From Ramlibacter sp. (GTDB lineage: Bacteria; Pseudomonadota; Gammaproteobacteria; Burkholderiales; Burkholderiaceae_C), in NCBI RefSeq assembly GCF_028291745.1, contig NZ_JAQGNQ010000101.1:1-64000 (forward strand): 64,000 nt of DNA, in the 5' to 3' direction. This document shows positions 7,042 through 14,474 of the stretch, piece by piece. The position numbers and the translations under genes were made by a program. Under the pieces are notes generated by a model. The model ran no database searches. It was not told where the DNA came from and saw only the letters and a program-made list of their open reading frames with translations. How positions within the stretch are numbered: the first letter of the stretch is position 1; each line of letters begins with the position of its first letter.

Positions 7042-8834
7042 GCCAGTGCCAGGTCGGTGTCCATGAGATTCTTCACGCCAGCGCGCGCGGTGCGCATCAG
7101 CGTGGCCGTTTCGGGGAACAGGCGCGCGAAGTAGAAGCGCGCCGTCTGCAGCTTCGCCTGGTAGAAGGGATCGGTGTCGCCGGACTCGATCTTCTTCAAG
7201 GCCACCTGCGCCATCCGCGCCCAGAAATAGCCAAACACCAGGTGGCCGAGCACGCGCAGGTAGTCGACGGCCGCGCCGCCCACTTCATCCGGGTTCTGGT
7301 AGGCCTTGAATCCAAGCTCGGTGGTGAACTTCGTCATCTGCTCGCCGAGGTAGGCCACCGGGTTGATGAACTCCGCCATCTTCTCGTTGACGCCTTCTTC
7401 CTCCACCAGCTGCGCCACCAGCTTGCCCAGCTTCTTGAGCGTGGCGCCGTTGTTGCCCAGGATCTTGCGTCCCAGCAGGTCGAGCGACTGCACGGTGTTC
7501 GTGCCTTCGTAGATCATGTTGATGCGGTTGTCCCGCACGAACTGCTCCATCCCCCATTCCTTGATGTAGCCATGGCCGCCGAACACCTGCATGCAGGCAT
7601 TGGTGGCGATGTGCCCGTTGTCGGTGAGGAAGGCCTTGACGATGGGCGTGAGCAGCGCGACCAGTTCCGCGCTGTCCTTGCGCACCTTCTCGTCGGGGTG
7701 GTACAGCTCCTTGTCGATCAGCATCGTGCAGAAGATCGCCAGCGCGCGGCCGCCTTCCGCATACGCCTTGGCGGTGAGCAGCATCTTGCGCACGTCGGGG
7801 TGCACGATGATCGGGTCGGCCGGCTTGTCCTTGGCCTTCACGCCCGAGAGCGAGCGCATCTGCAGGCGCTCCTTGGCATACGCCAGCGCGTTCTGGAAAG
7901 CGGCTTCGGTCAGGCCCAGCGACTGGTTGCCCACGCCCAGGCGCGCCGCGTTCATCATCACGAACATCGCGGGCAGGCCCTTGTTCGGCTCGCCCACCAG
8001 CGTGCCGACGGCACCATCGAGCACGAGCTGCGCGGTGGCGTTGCCGTGGATGCCCATCTTGTGTTCCAGGCCGCCGCAGAAGATCGGATTGCGCGCGCCC
8101 AGCGAGCCGTCGGCATTGACCATGAACTTGGGCACCAGGAACAGCGAGATGCCCTTGCTGCCCTGCGGCGCATCCGGCAGGCGCGCCAGCACCAGGTGCA
8201 GGATGTTCTGCGTCATGTCGTGCTCGCCGGCGGAGATGAAGATCTTGTTGCCGGTGATCCTGTAGGTGCCGTCCGCCTTCGGTTCGGCCTTGGTGCGCAG
8301 CAGGCCCAGGTCGGTGCCGCAATGCGGCTCGGTGAGGCACATGGTGCCGGTCCACTCGCCCGAGACCAGCTTGGGCAGGTACATCTTCTTCTGGTCGTCG
8401 GTGCCGTGCTGGTGCAGCGCCTCGTACGCGCCGTGCGACAGGCCCGGGTACATCGTCCACGCCTGGTTGGCGCTATTGAGCATCTCGTAGAGGCACTGGT
8501 TCAGCACCAGCGGCAGGCCCTGGCCGCCGTACTCGGGGTCGGCGGACAGCGCCGGCCAGCCGCCTTCGATGAACTTCGCGTACGCATCCTTGAAGCCGGT
8601 CGGAGTCTTGACCTCGTGCGTCTGCTGGTCGAGCACGCAACCTTCGGTGTCGCCGCCGATGTTCAGCGGGAAGGTCACTTCGGCGGCGAACTTGCCGCCC
8701 TCTTCCAGCACCGCGTTGATGGTGTCCGCGTCGATGTCGGCATGGCGCTGGCACGGCTTGAGCTCGTTGGCCACGTCGAACAGCTCGTGGATCAGGAACT
8801 GCATGTCGCGCAGCGGCGGGGTGTACGTGGGCAT
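7038..8834 (-). CDS. Acyl-CoA dehydrogenase (long, ~600-aa type)
   Basis: A 598-aa flavoprotein that makes the first double bond in beta-oxidation. The acyl-CoA dehydrogenase core is clear: 'MCLTEPHCGTDLGLLRTKA' (about 165-185), 'HKMGIHGNATAQLVLDG', and the catalytic-base region 'VRDNRINMIYEGTNTVQSLD'. The extra C-terminal ~120 aa match the DmdC/FadE-type extended subfamily. The start follows AAGGAG, which is encoded in the last codons of the TetR gene 6 bp upstream. The stop overlaps the DUF2147 start (ATGA). It passes electrons to ETF by family rule. Confidence 0.93.
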   Translation of the reverse strand: MPTYTPPLRDMQFLIHELFDVANELKPCQRHADIDADTINAVLEEGGKFAAEVTFPLNIGGDTEGCVLDQQTHEVKTPTGFKDAYAKFIEGGWPALSADPEYGGQGLPLVLNQCLYEMLNSANQAWTMYPGLSHGAYEALHQHGTDDQKKMYLPKLVSGEWTGTMCLTEPHCGTDLGLLRTKAEPKADGTYRITGNKIFISAGEHDMTQNILHLVLARLPDAPQGSKGISLFLVPKFMVNADGSLGARNPIFCGGLEHKMGIHGNATAQLVLDGAVGTLVGEPNKGLPAMFVMMNAARLGVGNQSLGLTEAAFQNALAYAKERLQMRSLSGVKAKDKPADPIIVHPDVRKMLLTAKAYAEGGRALAIFCTMLIDKELYHPDEKVRKDSAELVALLTPIVKAFLTDNGHIATNACMQVFGGHGYIKEWGMEQFVRDNRINMIYEGTNTVQSLDLLGRKILGNNGATLKKLGKLVAQLVEEEGVNEKMAEFINPVAYLGEQMTKFTTELGFKAYQNPDEVGGAAVDYLRVLGHLVFGYFWARMAQVALKKIESGDTDPFYQAKLQTARFYFARLFPETATLMRTARAGVKNLMDTDLALA

Positions 8835-8840
8835 GGGTTC

Positions 8841-9539
8841 TTACTCCTTGGCGCTCTTGGCGGGTCGGGCGGGTTTGATCGGGGACGGGGGGGAAGCCGC
8901 GGCGCCGCAGCGCTGCAGGATGTTCTCGAAGCCCGCGCTGGCGCGGGCGATGGAGCCGGGGTTCTTGAGGAAGCGCGCCTCGTAGTGCAGCGCGAGGATC
9001 AGGCCGTGGATCTCGAACAGCATCTGCTCCTCGTCGGTGGAGGCATCGAGGTGGCCCTCCTGCTTGGCCAGCGCAATGGCGCGCTTCATGCCGGCATGCC
9101 AGGTCTGCACCGACCCGGCCAGCGCATCGCGCACCGGCCCGGGACGGTCGTCGAATTCGACCGCGCCCGAGATGTAGATGCAGCCCGAGTCGAGTTCGAC
9201 CGAAGTGCGCTGCATCCAGTTGGCGAACAGGGCGCGCAGGCGCGGCAGGCCGCGCGCCTGGCTCAATGCCGGATAGAACACCTCCTGCTCGAAGCGCTGG
9301 TGGTATTCGCGGATGACGGAGATCTGCAGTTCCTCGCGCGAGCCGAAGTGGGCGAACACGCCGGACTTGCTCATTTGCGTGACCTCGGCCAGCGCGCCGA
9401 TGGACAGGCCTTCCAGCCCGATCTGCGTGGCCAGGCCCAGGGCTGCATCGACGATCGCCGCCTTGGTCTGCTGCCCCTTCTGCAGGGCCTTGCCTTCGCG
9501 CGCACGGGTGCGCTTGACGGGCAGGTGGGTGACGGACAT
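8841..9539 (-). CDS. TetR family transcriptional regulator of the fatty-acid operon
   Basis: A 232-aa protein with a TetR N-terminal helix-turn-helix (about 27-75: 'KAAIVDAALGLATQIGLEGL', then 'MSKSGVFAHFGSREELQISV') and a TetR C-terminal ligand domain. The tail 'SPPSPIKPARPAKSAKE' is low complexity. It is the first gene of the operon, 6 bp before acyl-CoA dehydrogenase, with an imperfectly centred palindrome 22 bp upstream of its start. This suggests autorepression relieved by an acyl-CoA or fatty acid, as in FadR/PsrA-type systems; the ligand is inferred. Confidence 0.9.
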   Translation of the reverse strand: MSVTHLPVKRTRAREGKALQKGQQTKAAIVDAALGLATQIGLEGLSIGALAEVTQMSKSGVFAHFGSREELQISVIREYHQRFEQEVFYPALSQARGLPRLRALFANWMQRTSVELDSGCIYISGAVEFDDRPGPVRDALAGSVQTWHAGMKRAIALAKQEGHLDASTDEEQMLFEIHGLILALHYEARFLKNPGSIARASAGFENILQRCGAAASPPSPIKPARPAKSAKE

Positions 9540-9560
9540 GGCAGGCTGGATGAATAAAAC

Positions 9561-9572
9561 GAACGGTCGTTC
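9561..9572. promoter_or_regulatory. Probable TetR operator
   Basis: 'GAACGGTCGTTC' has 5-bp inverted arms (GAACG/CGTTC) around GT in an AT-rich patch, 22 bp upstream of the TetR gene start. Similar 'GAACGnnCGTTC'-type sites are common for autoregulated TetR proteins of lipid metabolism. No convincing -35/-10 pair could be fixed by eye. Confidence 0.6.
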
Positions 9573-9623
9573 TATTTTGCAGCATTTCGGGCGGATGCGG
9601 AAGAAGAGAAAGCGCCAAGGCCG

Positions 9624-9661
9624 GAGCGCCCCCGCCCCAGCCCTCCCCCGGAAGGGGAGGG
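9624..9661 (+). repeat. Third copy of the 38-bp DUF559-flanking repeat
   Basis: Starts 'GAGCGCCCCCGCCCCAGC' and ends in a CCCTCCCC...GGGGAGGG palindrome. It aligns over 38 bp with 3984-4021 with a few differences and has no DUF559 gene next to it. It lies in the spacer upstream of the TetR gene. Confidence 0.75.
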
Positions 9662-9679
9662 AGCAAGACCGAACCGGGC

Positions 9680-9935
9680 TCAGGCGCCGAAGCGCGCGGC
9701 GATCGCTGCCAGCAGCTGCTCGGGGGCGGCTGCCGAGACTCGCCGGGTGCTTCTTGCCCAGGATCTCCGCATAACCGTCCCTTGTAGAGCATCTCGAGAT
9801 TCGGGCCCCAGGCCACGAACATGGGAAAGCCGGAGCCGAGCATGAGGTGCACCACCGAGCGAAGCGACTGCGGCCAGCCCTCGACCGGGCCGACGCCCGT
9901 GCCTGACCAGTCCCTGGCGCGCCCCTGCGTACGTG
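9680..9935 (-). pseudogene. Decayed fragment of a PAS-type sensor histidine kinase joined to foreign tail
   Basis: Minus frame reads 'DWSGTGVGPVEGWPQSLRSV' and 'GSGFPMFVAWGPNLEMLY', the hallmark N-terminal start of PAS histidine kinases. After a one-base frameshift at 'YKG' the neighbouring frame continues 'DGYAEILGKKHPASLG', the expected next segment. Kinase homology then stops and the sequence ends 'EQLLAAIAARFGA', like the C-terminus of an unrelated gene. There is no start codon or kinase core. With the repeat at 9624 it makes up most of the ~470-bp gap between the TetR and Bug genes; 9936-10011 shows nothing further. Confidence 0.65.
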
Positions 9936-10011
9936 GTGTCCCCGAGGCGACCGCAGCAGGCGCGACGGCTAAGATGCTGCGGCACATCCGTAGGCACTGG
10001 AAGGAAACTCC

Positions 10012-10992
10012 ATGACCCATGCATCGCGTCGCCGCCTGCTGGCCGCCACCGGCGCCCTGGTGGCCGCACCCATGCTCGCGCGAGCGCAGGAGACCATTGC
10101 CGGCGGACGCACCATCACGCTGGTGGTGTCCTATGCGGCGGGCGGAGGCGCCGACCTGATGGCGCGGCTGATCGCACCGCCGATGTCGCGGGCCCTGGGC
10201 CAGACCGTGGTCGTCGACAACAAGCCGGGCGGCGGCGGGCAGATCGCCGCGGGCATGGTGGCGCGCGCCACGCCGGACGGCACGCAGCTGCTGCTGGACG
10301 CATCGTCGTTCGCGGTCAACCCGGCGCTCTATGCCAAGCTGCCTTACGACACCGATACGGCCTTCGCGCCGCTGGCGGTGCTGGCGCTCTTTCCCAACGT
10401 GCTGGTGTGCAACCCCGCCTTCCCGGCGAAGACCGTCGCCGACGTGGTGCGTGCGGCCAAGGCCAGGCCGGGCGCGATCGCCTATGCCTCCTCGGGCAAC
10501 GGCTCGGCGCAGCATCTCGCCGGAGCGCTGTTCGAAGACCGCGCGGGCGTCACCCTGCAGCACGTGCCGTATAAGGGCGGCGGCCCGGCGATGAACGACG
10601 TGATCGGCGGCCAGGTGCCGCTGTTCTTCGCCAACGTGGCTTCGTCCCTCGGCCACATCCAGGCCGGCAAGCTGCGGCCGCTGGCCGTCACCAGCCGGCA
10701 GCGCGCCCGCGCCCTGCCGGACATCCCGACGATGCAGGAAGCAGGCGTGCCGGGCTATGAGGTGCTGGAATGGAATCCGGTGCTCGCACCCGCTGCCACT
10801 CCGCCCGCGGTGCGTGCGCGCCTCGCTGCGGCGATCGCCAGGGCCATGGCCGACCCCGAGGTGCTGGCCCGCGTGCGCGCCCTGAGTGGCGAGGTCTTCG
10901 GCGGGGGCCCGGCACAGGCGGCCGACTTCCTGAACAAGCAGCGCGCGCTGTGGGCGGGCGTGGTGCGCGAGCGCAAGATCACCATCGGTTGA
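10012..10992 (+). CDS. Bug/TctC family tripartite tricarboxylate transporter substrate-binding protein
   Basis: A 326-aa periplasmic binding protein. The N-terminus 'MTHASRRRLLAATGALVAAP' is a twin-arginine-like signal followed by an 'ARA' cleavage site. Family motifs include 'VVSYAAGGGADLMARLIAPP', 'VVDNKPGGGGQIAAGMVA', 'VPYKGGGPAMNDVIGGQVP' and 'LADIP'-like 'RALPDIPTMQEAG'. It should capture a carboxylate for TctAB-type permeases encoded elsewhere, as is usual for Bug orphans. It starts the plus-strand end of the sugar-acid cluster and is 5 bp from the lactonase gene, so a sugar acid is a plausible ligand. Confidence 0.93.
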   Translation: MTHASRRRLLAATGALVAAPMLARAQETIAGGRTITLVVSYAAGGGADLMARLIAPPMSRALGQTVVVDNKPGGGGQIAAGMVARATPDGTQLLLDASSFAVNPALYAKLPYDTDTAFAPLAVLALFPNVLVCNPAFPAKTVADVVRAAKARPGAIAYASSGNGSAQHLAGALFEDRAGVTLQHVPYKGGGPAMNDVIGGQVPLFFANVASSLGHIQAGKLRPLAVTSRQRARALPDIPTMQEAGVPGYEVLEWNPVLAPAATPPAVRARLAAAIARAMADPEVLARVRALSGEVFGGGPAQAADFLNKQRALWAGVVRERKITIG

Positions 10993-10997
10993 ACGCG

Positions 10998-11810
10998 ATG
11001 GCCAACCCTGTCACATTGCCTGCCGGCTGGGACTGTCATGTGCATGTCTTCGACGGCGCCGGCACCGCGCCCGGCGCTCACTACACGCCGGTGCCCCGGC
11101 CGCTGGCGCAGATCGAATCGGTGGCGCAGGCGCACGGCTGCGGCCACCTGGTGCTGGTGCAACCCAGCGTCTACGGCAGCGACAACTCGCTGATGCTGCA
11201 GGCCCTGCGCGCAGCCACGGGGCGGCATCGCGGCGTCGTGGTTTTGCATGGCGAGGAAAGCGACGCGGACCTCGACGCTATGCATGCGGCGGGCGTGCGC
11301 GGCGCGCGCTTCAATCTGGTCTCGCCCGTGGGCAGCACGCTCGAGGCCGTGCCCGAATTGCTCGAGCGGCTGGTGCCGATCGTGCAGGCGCGTGGCTGGC
11401 ACCTGCAGTGGTATGCGCAGCCCGCGCAGCTGCCGCAGATCGAGGCCTGGCAGAAAGCATGCGGGCTGCCCTTCGTGCTCGATCACCTTTCCGGACTGAC
11501 CGCGGCCCACGTGGACGACACCGCGGCCTGGGATTCGCTGCGCGCATTGGCGGATGCGGGCGCGTGGATCAAGCTTTCGGGCTGGTATCGCCTGCAGGCC
11601 ACCGCGCCCTATGGCGCGCTGCAGCCACTGGTACGCCGCATCGCCCAATGTTTTGGCGAGCGCATCGTGTGGGGTTCCGACTGGCCGCACACCAGCTTCG
11701 CGCCGCAGGCCCTGCCGGCGTATGCAAGCTTGTGGCAACCGGTGGTGCGGGCGCTGGGGGATGCGCAGGCGCAGCGGGTGCGCGAGGCGGGGGCGCGGCT
11801 GTATGCGTGA
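10998..11810 (+). CDS. Amidohydrolase 2 / COG3618-type lactonase
   Basis: A 270-aa TIM-barrel hydrolase starting 'MANPVTLPAGWDCHVHVF', with the metal-binding HxH near residue 14, a central 'VLDHLSG' and 'VWGSDWPHTSF' with the late Asp. The family covers L-fuconolactonase, L-rhamnonolactonase and 2-pyrone-4,6-dicarboxylate hydrolase. It follows the Bug gene by 5 bp and probably shares its transcript. Next to an FAH hydrolase, SDRs and a UxaA dehydratase, an aldonolactone is the best-guess substrate; pyrone dicarboxylate hydrolysis is the alternative. Confidence 0.85.
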   Translation: MANPVTLPAGWDCHVHVFDGAGTAPGAHYTPVPRPLAQIESVAQAHGCGHLVLVQPSVYGSDNSLMLQALRAATGRHRGVVVLHGEESDADLDAMHAAGVRGARFNLVSPVGSTLEAVPELLERLVPIVQARGWHLQWYAQPAQLPQIEAWQKACGLPFVLDHLSGLTAAHVDDTAAWDSLRALADAGAWIKLSGWYRLQATAPYGALQPLVRRIAQCFGERIVWGSDWPHTSFAPQALPAYASLWQPVVRALGDAQAQRVREAGARLYA

Positions 11811-11844
11811 GGGTGTTGGTCACGCAGGATGGGATGCGTGTATT

Positions 11845-11966
11845 GGATGTCATCCCGGGCTTGACCCGGGATCCACGACGGCCTGTGCCCGAGCGCCGTC
11901 GTGGATTGCGGGTCAAGCCCGCAATGACATCCGGGTGGATTGCGGGTCCAACCCGCAATGACATCC
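11845..11966. repeat. REP-like family B cluster (three half units)
   Basis: Halves 'CATCCCGGGCTTGACCCGGG', its inverted partner with TTGCGGGTCAAGCCCGCAA, and a third, slightly changed half (GGTCCAACC) lie between the convergent lactonase and FAH genes. Placed there they could serve as a bidirectional transcription end. Confidence 0.85.
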
Positions 11967-11973
11967 GGGAGCG

Positions 11974-12825
11974 TCAACTCGCCTTGTACGCCACCACCAT
12001 CTGCCGCTGCTCGCCGAGGCCCTCGATCCCCAGCGTCATCACTTCGCCCTTCTTCAAATACCTGGGCGGCTTCATGCCCAGGCCGACGCCGGGTGGGGTG
12101 CCGGTGGTGATCACGTCGCCCGGCTCCAGCGTCATGAAGTGGCTGCAGTAGCTCACCAGCTTGGCGCAGTTGAAGATCATCGTGCGCGTGTTGCCGGTCT
12201 GCATGCGCTGGCCGTTCACGTCCAGCCACATGCCCAGGCGCTGCACGTTCGGGATCTCGTCGGCCGTCACCAGCCACGGGCCGATCGGGCCGAAGGTGTC
12301 GCAGCCCTTGCCCTTGTCCCACTGCGAACCGCGCTCCAGCTGGTATTCGCGCTCGCTCACGTCGTTGACGATCGTGTAGCCCGCGACGTACGCCAGCGCC
12401 TTGCTCATGGGAACGTACTGCGCGCGCGTGCCGATCACGATGCCCAGCTCCACCTCCCAGTCAGTCTTGACCGATCCGCGCGGCAGCATCACCGGATCGT
12501 TCGGTCCCTGGATGCAGCTGGTCGCCTTCATGAAGACGATCGGCTCGGACGGGATCGGCATGCCGCCTTCCGCGGCGTGGTCGGCATAGTTCAGGCCGAT
12601 GGCGATGAACTTCGGCACCTTGGCGATCGGGCAACCGAAGCGCGGATTGCCGCGCACCGCCGGCAACTTGGCCGCATTGGCCTTGCGAATGCGCGTGAGG
12701 CCCACCTGCCCCAGTTGCTCCGGCCCGATGTCGGGCACGATGCTGCTCAGGTCGCGCAGCTTGCCTTCGTCGTCGATCAGGCCGGGCTTTTCGCGGCCGG
12801 GGTTGCCGTAGCGTACGAGTTTCAT
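11974..12825 (-). CDS. Fumarylacetoacetate hydrolase family protein
   Basis: A 283-aa FAH-fold enzyme. Start at 'MKLVRYGNPGREKPGLIDDE' is chosen over the longer frame because AGGAAAGAAAC precedes it and the family starts here. Metal site and core: 'IGLNYADHAAEGGMPIPSEP', 'DWEVELGIVIG', 'GYTIVNDVSEREYQLERG', and 'ITTGTPPGVGLGMKPPRYLK'. In sugar-acid clusters this family cleaves 2,4-diketo-3-deoxy acids (for example diketo-deoxyfuconate) to pyruvate and a hydroxyacid. It is transcribed after the two SDRs, 19 bp from the nearer one. Confidence 0.92.
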   Translation of the reverse strand: MKLVRYGNPGREKPGLIDDEGKLRDLSSIVPDIGPEQLGQVGLTRIRKANAAKLPAVRGNPRFGCPIAKVPKFIAIGLNYADHAAEGGMPIPSEPIVFMKATSCIQGPNDPVMLPRGSVKTDWEVELGIVIGTRAQYVPMSKALAYVAGYTIVNDVSEREYQLERGSQWDKGKGCDTFGPIGPWLVTADEIPNVQRLGMWLDVNGQRMQTGNTRTMIFNCAKLVSYCSHFMTLEPGDVITTGTPPGVGLGMKPPRYLKKGEVMTLGIEGLGEQRQMVVAYKAS

Positions 12826-12844
12826 TGTTTCTTTCCTGTTGTTA

Positions 12845-13585
12845 TCAATAGGTCGAACGGCCACCGGAGAGGTCGAACACCGCGCCGGTGGAGAACGAGC
12901 ACTCCTCGGTGCACAGCCAGCCCACCAGCGCCGCGATTTCCTCGGGCGTGCCGAAGCGGCCCATGGGAATCTTCGAGAGCATGAACTGGATATGCGCCTC
13001 GCTCATCTGGTCGAAGATCGCCGTCTTCACCGCCGCCGGCGTCACGCAGTTGACGCGCACGCCAGTATCCGCGAGTTCCTTGCCGAGCGATTTGGTCAGC
13101 GCGATCACCGCCGCCTTGCTGGCACTGTAGGCGCTGGCATTGGGATTGCCATCCTTGCCCGCCACCGAAGCGATGTTGACGATGCGCCCGTAATCGGCGG
13201 CGCGCATCGCCGGCACAACTTCGCGGCAGCACAGGAACAGGCCCGTGAGATTGACCTCCATCACCTGCCGCCAGGCATCGACCGGGTAGTCCCACACCTT
13301 GGTGTTGGGGCCGGTGATGCCCGCGCTGTTGACCAGCGCATCGATCCTGGCCTCGCGCGCCAGCGTGGCCTGCACCGCGGCGCGCACGGAGTGCTCGCTT
13401 GCCACGTCGACCGGCACGAACGCACCACCGAGTTCCTGCGCGGCCCGCTGGCCTGCGGCCTCGTCGCGGTCCCACACCGTGACGCGGCCGCCCGAGGCGA
13501 CCAGGCGCTGCGCGATGGCGAAGCCCAGGCCGGTCGCGCCGCCCGTGACCACCGCGTGGCGGCCTGCGAAATCGAGCCGGTTCAT
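12845..13585 (-). CDS. SDR dehydrogenase, candidate 2-keto-3-deoxy-sugar-acid 4-dehydrogenase
   Basis: A 246-aa classical SDR: 'VVTGGATGLGFAIAQRL' cofactor loop, 'NSAG', Ser in 'NIASVAGKDG', and active 'YSASK'. ATG 13585 overlaps the stop of the upstream SDR by ATGA. Ending 'TGAVFDLSGGRSTY' matches the sugar-dehydrogenase side of the family. By position before an FAH hydrolase it is the best candidate to oxidise the 4-OH of a 2-keto-3-deoxy acid to the diketo substrate; FabG-like activity cannot be excluded from sequence. Confidence 0.88.
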   Translation of the reverse strand: MNRLDFAGRHAVVTGGATGLGFAIAQRLVASGGRVTVWDRDEAAGQRAAQELGGAFVPVDVASEHSVRAAVQATLAREARIDALVNSAGITGPNTKVWDYPVDAWRQVMEVNLTGLFLCCREVVPAMRAADYGRIVNIASVAGKDGNPNASAYSASKAAVIALTKSLGKELADTGVRVNCVTPAAVKTAIFDQMSEAHIQFMLSKIPMGRFGTPEEIAALVGWLCTEECSFSTGAVFDLSGGRSTY

Positions 13586-14328
13586 AGCGTGATCCCGCCA
13601 TCGACCGGATAGGCCTGGCCGGTGACGAACTGCGATTCGTCGCTGGCGAGATACACCACCAGCGGCGCGATCTCCTCCGGCGTGGCGAGGCGTCCCATCG
13701 GCTGGCGCGCGACGAACGCGGCGCGCGCCGCCACCGGATCGGCATTGGCGTTGATGCGCTCCTGCAGCGAGGGCGTGTCCACAGTGCCCGGGCAGATCGC
13801 ATTGCAGCGGATGCCGTTGGCCACGTAGTCGGCGGCCACGCTCTTGGTCAGGCCGATGACGGCCGCCTTGGTGGTGCCGTAGATGAAGCGATTGGGCAGG
13901 CCCTTGATGCTGCTGCACACGCTGGCCATGTTGATGATGCTGCCGGCGCCCTGCCCTTCGTGGTTCTGCAGCATGCGGGGCAGCGCCGCCTGGATGGCCC
14001 AGAACTGCGCCCGCACGTTGAGGTTCAAGGCGAAGTTCCATTCCTCGTCGCTGGCCTGCAGCACGCTGCCGCTGTGCACGAAGCCGGCGCAGTTGAACAG
14101 CACGTCGAGCGCCGGCATCGCCGCGATCACCCGCGCGATCGCCTGCTTGTCCAGCACATCGAGCTGCACGCAGCGCACGTTGGCGATGCGCGCGTAGTTG
14201 TCCAGGAGTTTCGGGTTCACGTCGGTGGCCCACACCTGCGCGCCCTCGGCGGCGAGGGCCAGCGCGCTGGCACGGCCTATGCCCTGGCCGGCGGCGGTCA
14301 CCAGGGCGGTCTTGTTCTTCAGTCGCAC
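13582..14328 (-). CDS. SDR dehydrogenase, candidate sugar 1-dehydrogenase
   Basis: A 248-aa classical SDR with 'LVTAAGQGIGRASALALAAE', 'FNCAG', 'NMASVCSSIKG' and active 'YGTTK', ending 'TGQAYPVDGGITL'. The start is GTG 14328 ('VRLKNKTALV') with AAGGAG 7 nt upstream, which decides against the longer frame. It is first in the three-gene minus operon and divergent from the UxaA gene, with a 146-bp shared control region. It may oxidise the free sugar to its lactone for the COG3618 hydrolase, or be a second keto-acid dehydrogenase. Confidence 0.87.
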   Translation of the reverse strand: MRLKNKTALVTAAGQGIGRASALALAAEGAQVWATDVNPKLLDNYARIANVRCVQLDVLDKQAIARVIAAMPALDVLFNCAGFVHSGSVLQASDEEWNFALNLNVRAQFWAIQAALPRMLQNHEGQGAGSIINMASVCSSIKGLPNRFIYGTTKAAVIGLTKSVAADYVANGIRCNAICPGTVDTPSLQERINANADPVAARAAFVARQPMGRLATPEEIAPLVVYLASDESQFVTGQAYPVDGGITL

Positions 14329-14474
14329 GTTCGTGCTCCTTCCCAGGGGCTGGGGTGCGGGCGATTGTCGCCGTGCGCACCGGTCGTGGACGCTCGGGAC
14401 TTCCAGAAAGGCGCCCGGTGCGCGCTTGGTGTAGGCTGGCGTCGAGCATCGCGCAGCCCAGCCCACGGAGCCCC

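Noticed and set aside
7242-9557. 771-aa plus-strand ORF
   Set aside because: Complement of acyl-CoA dehydrogenase and TetR genes; compositionally biased shadow.
8473-10656. 727-aa minus-strand ORF
   Set aside because: Mostly shadow of neighbouring real genes in other frames; only its middle (about 9755-9935) has real kinase similarity and is reported as a pseudogene.
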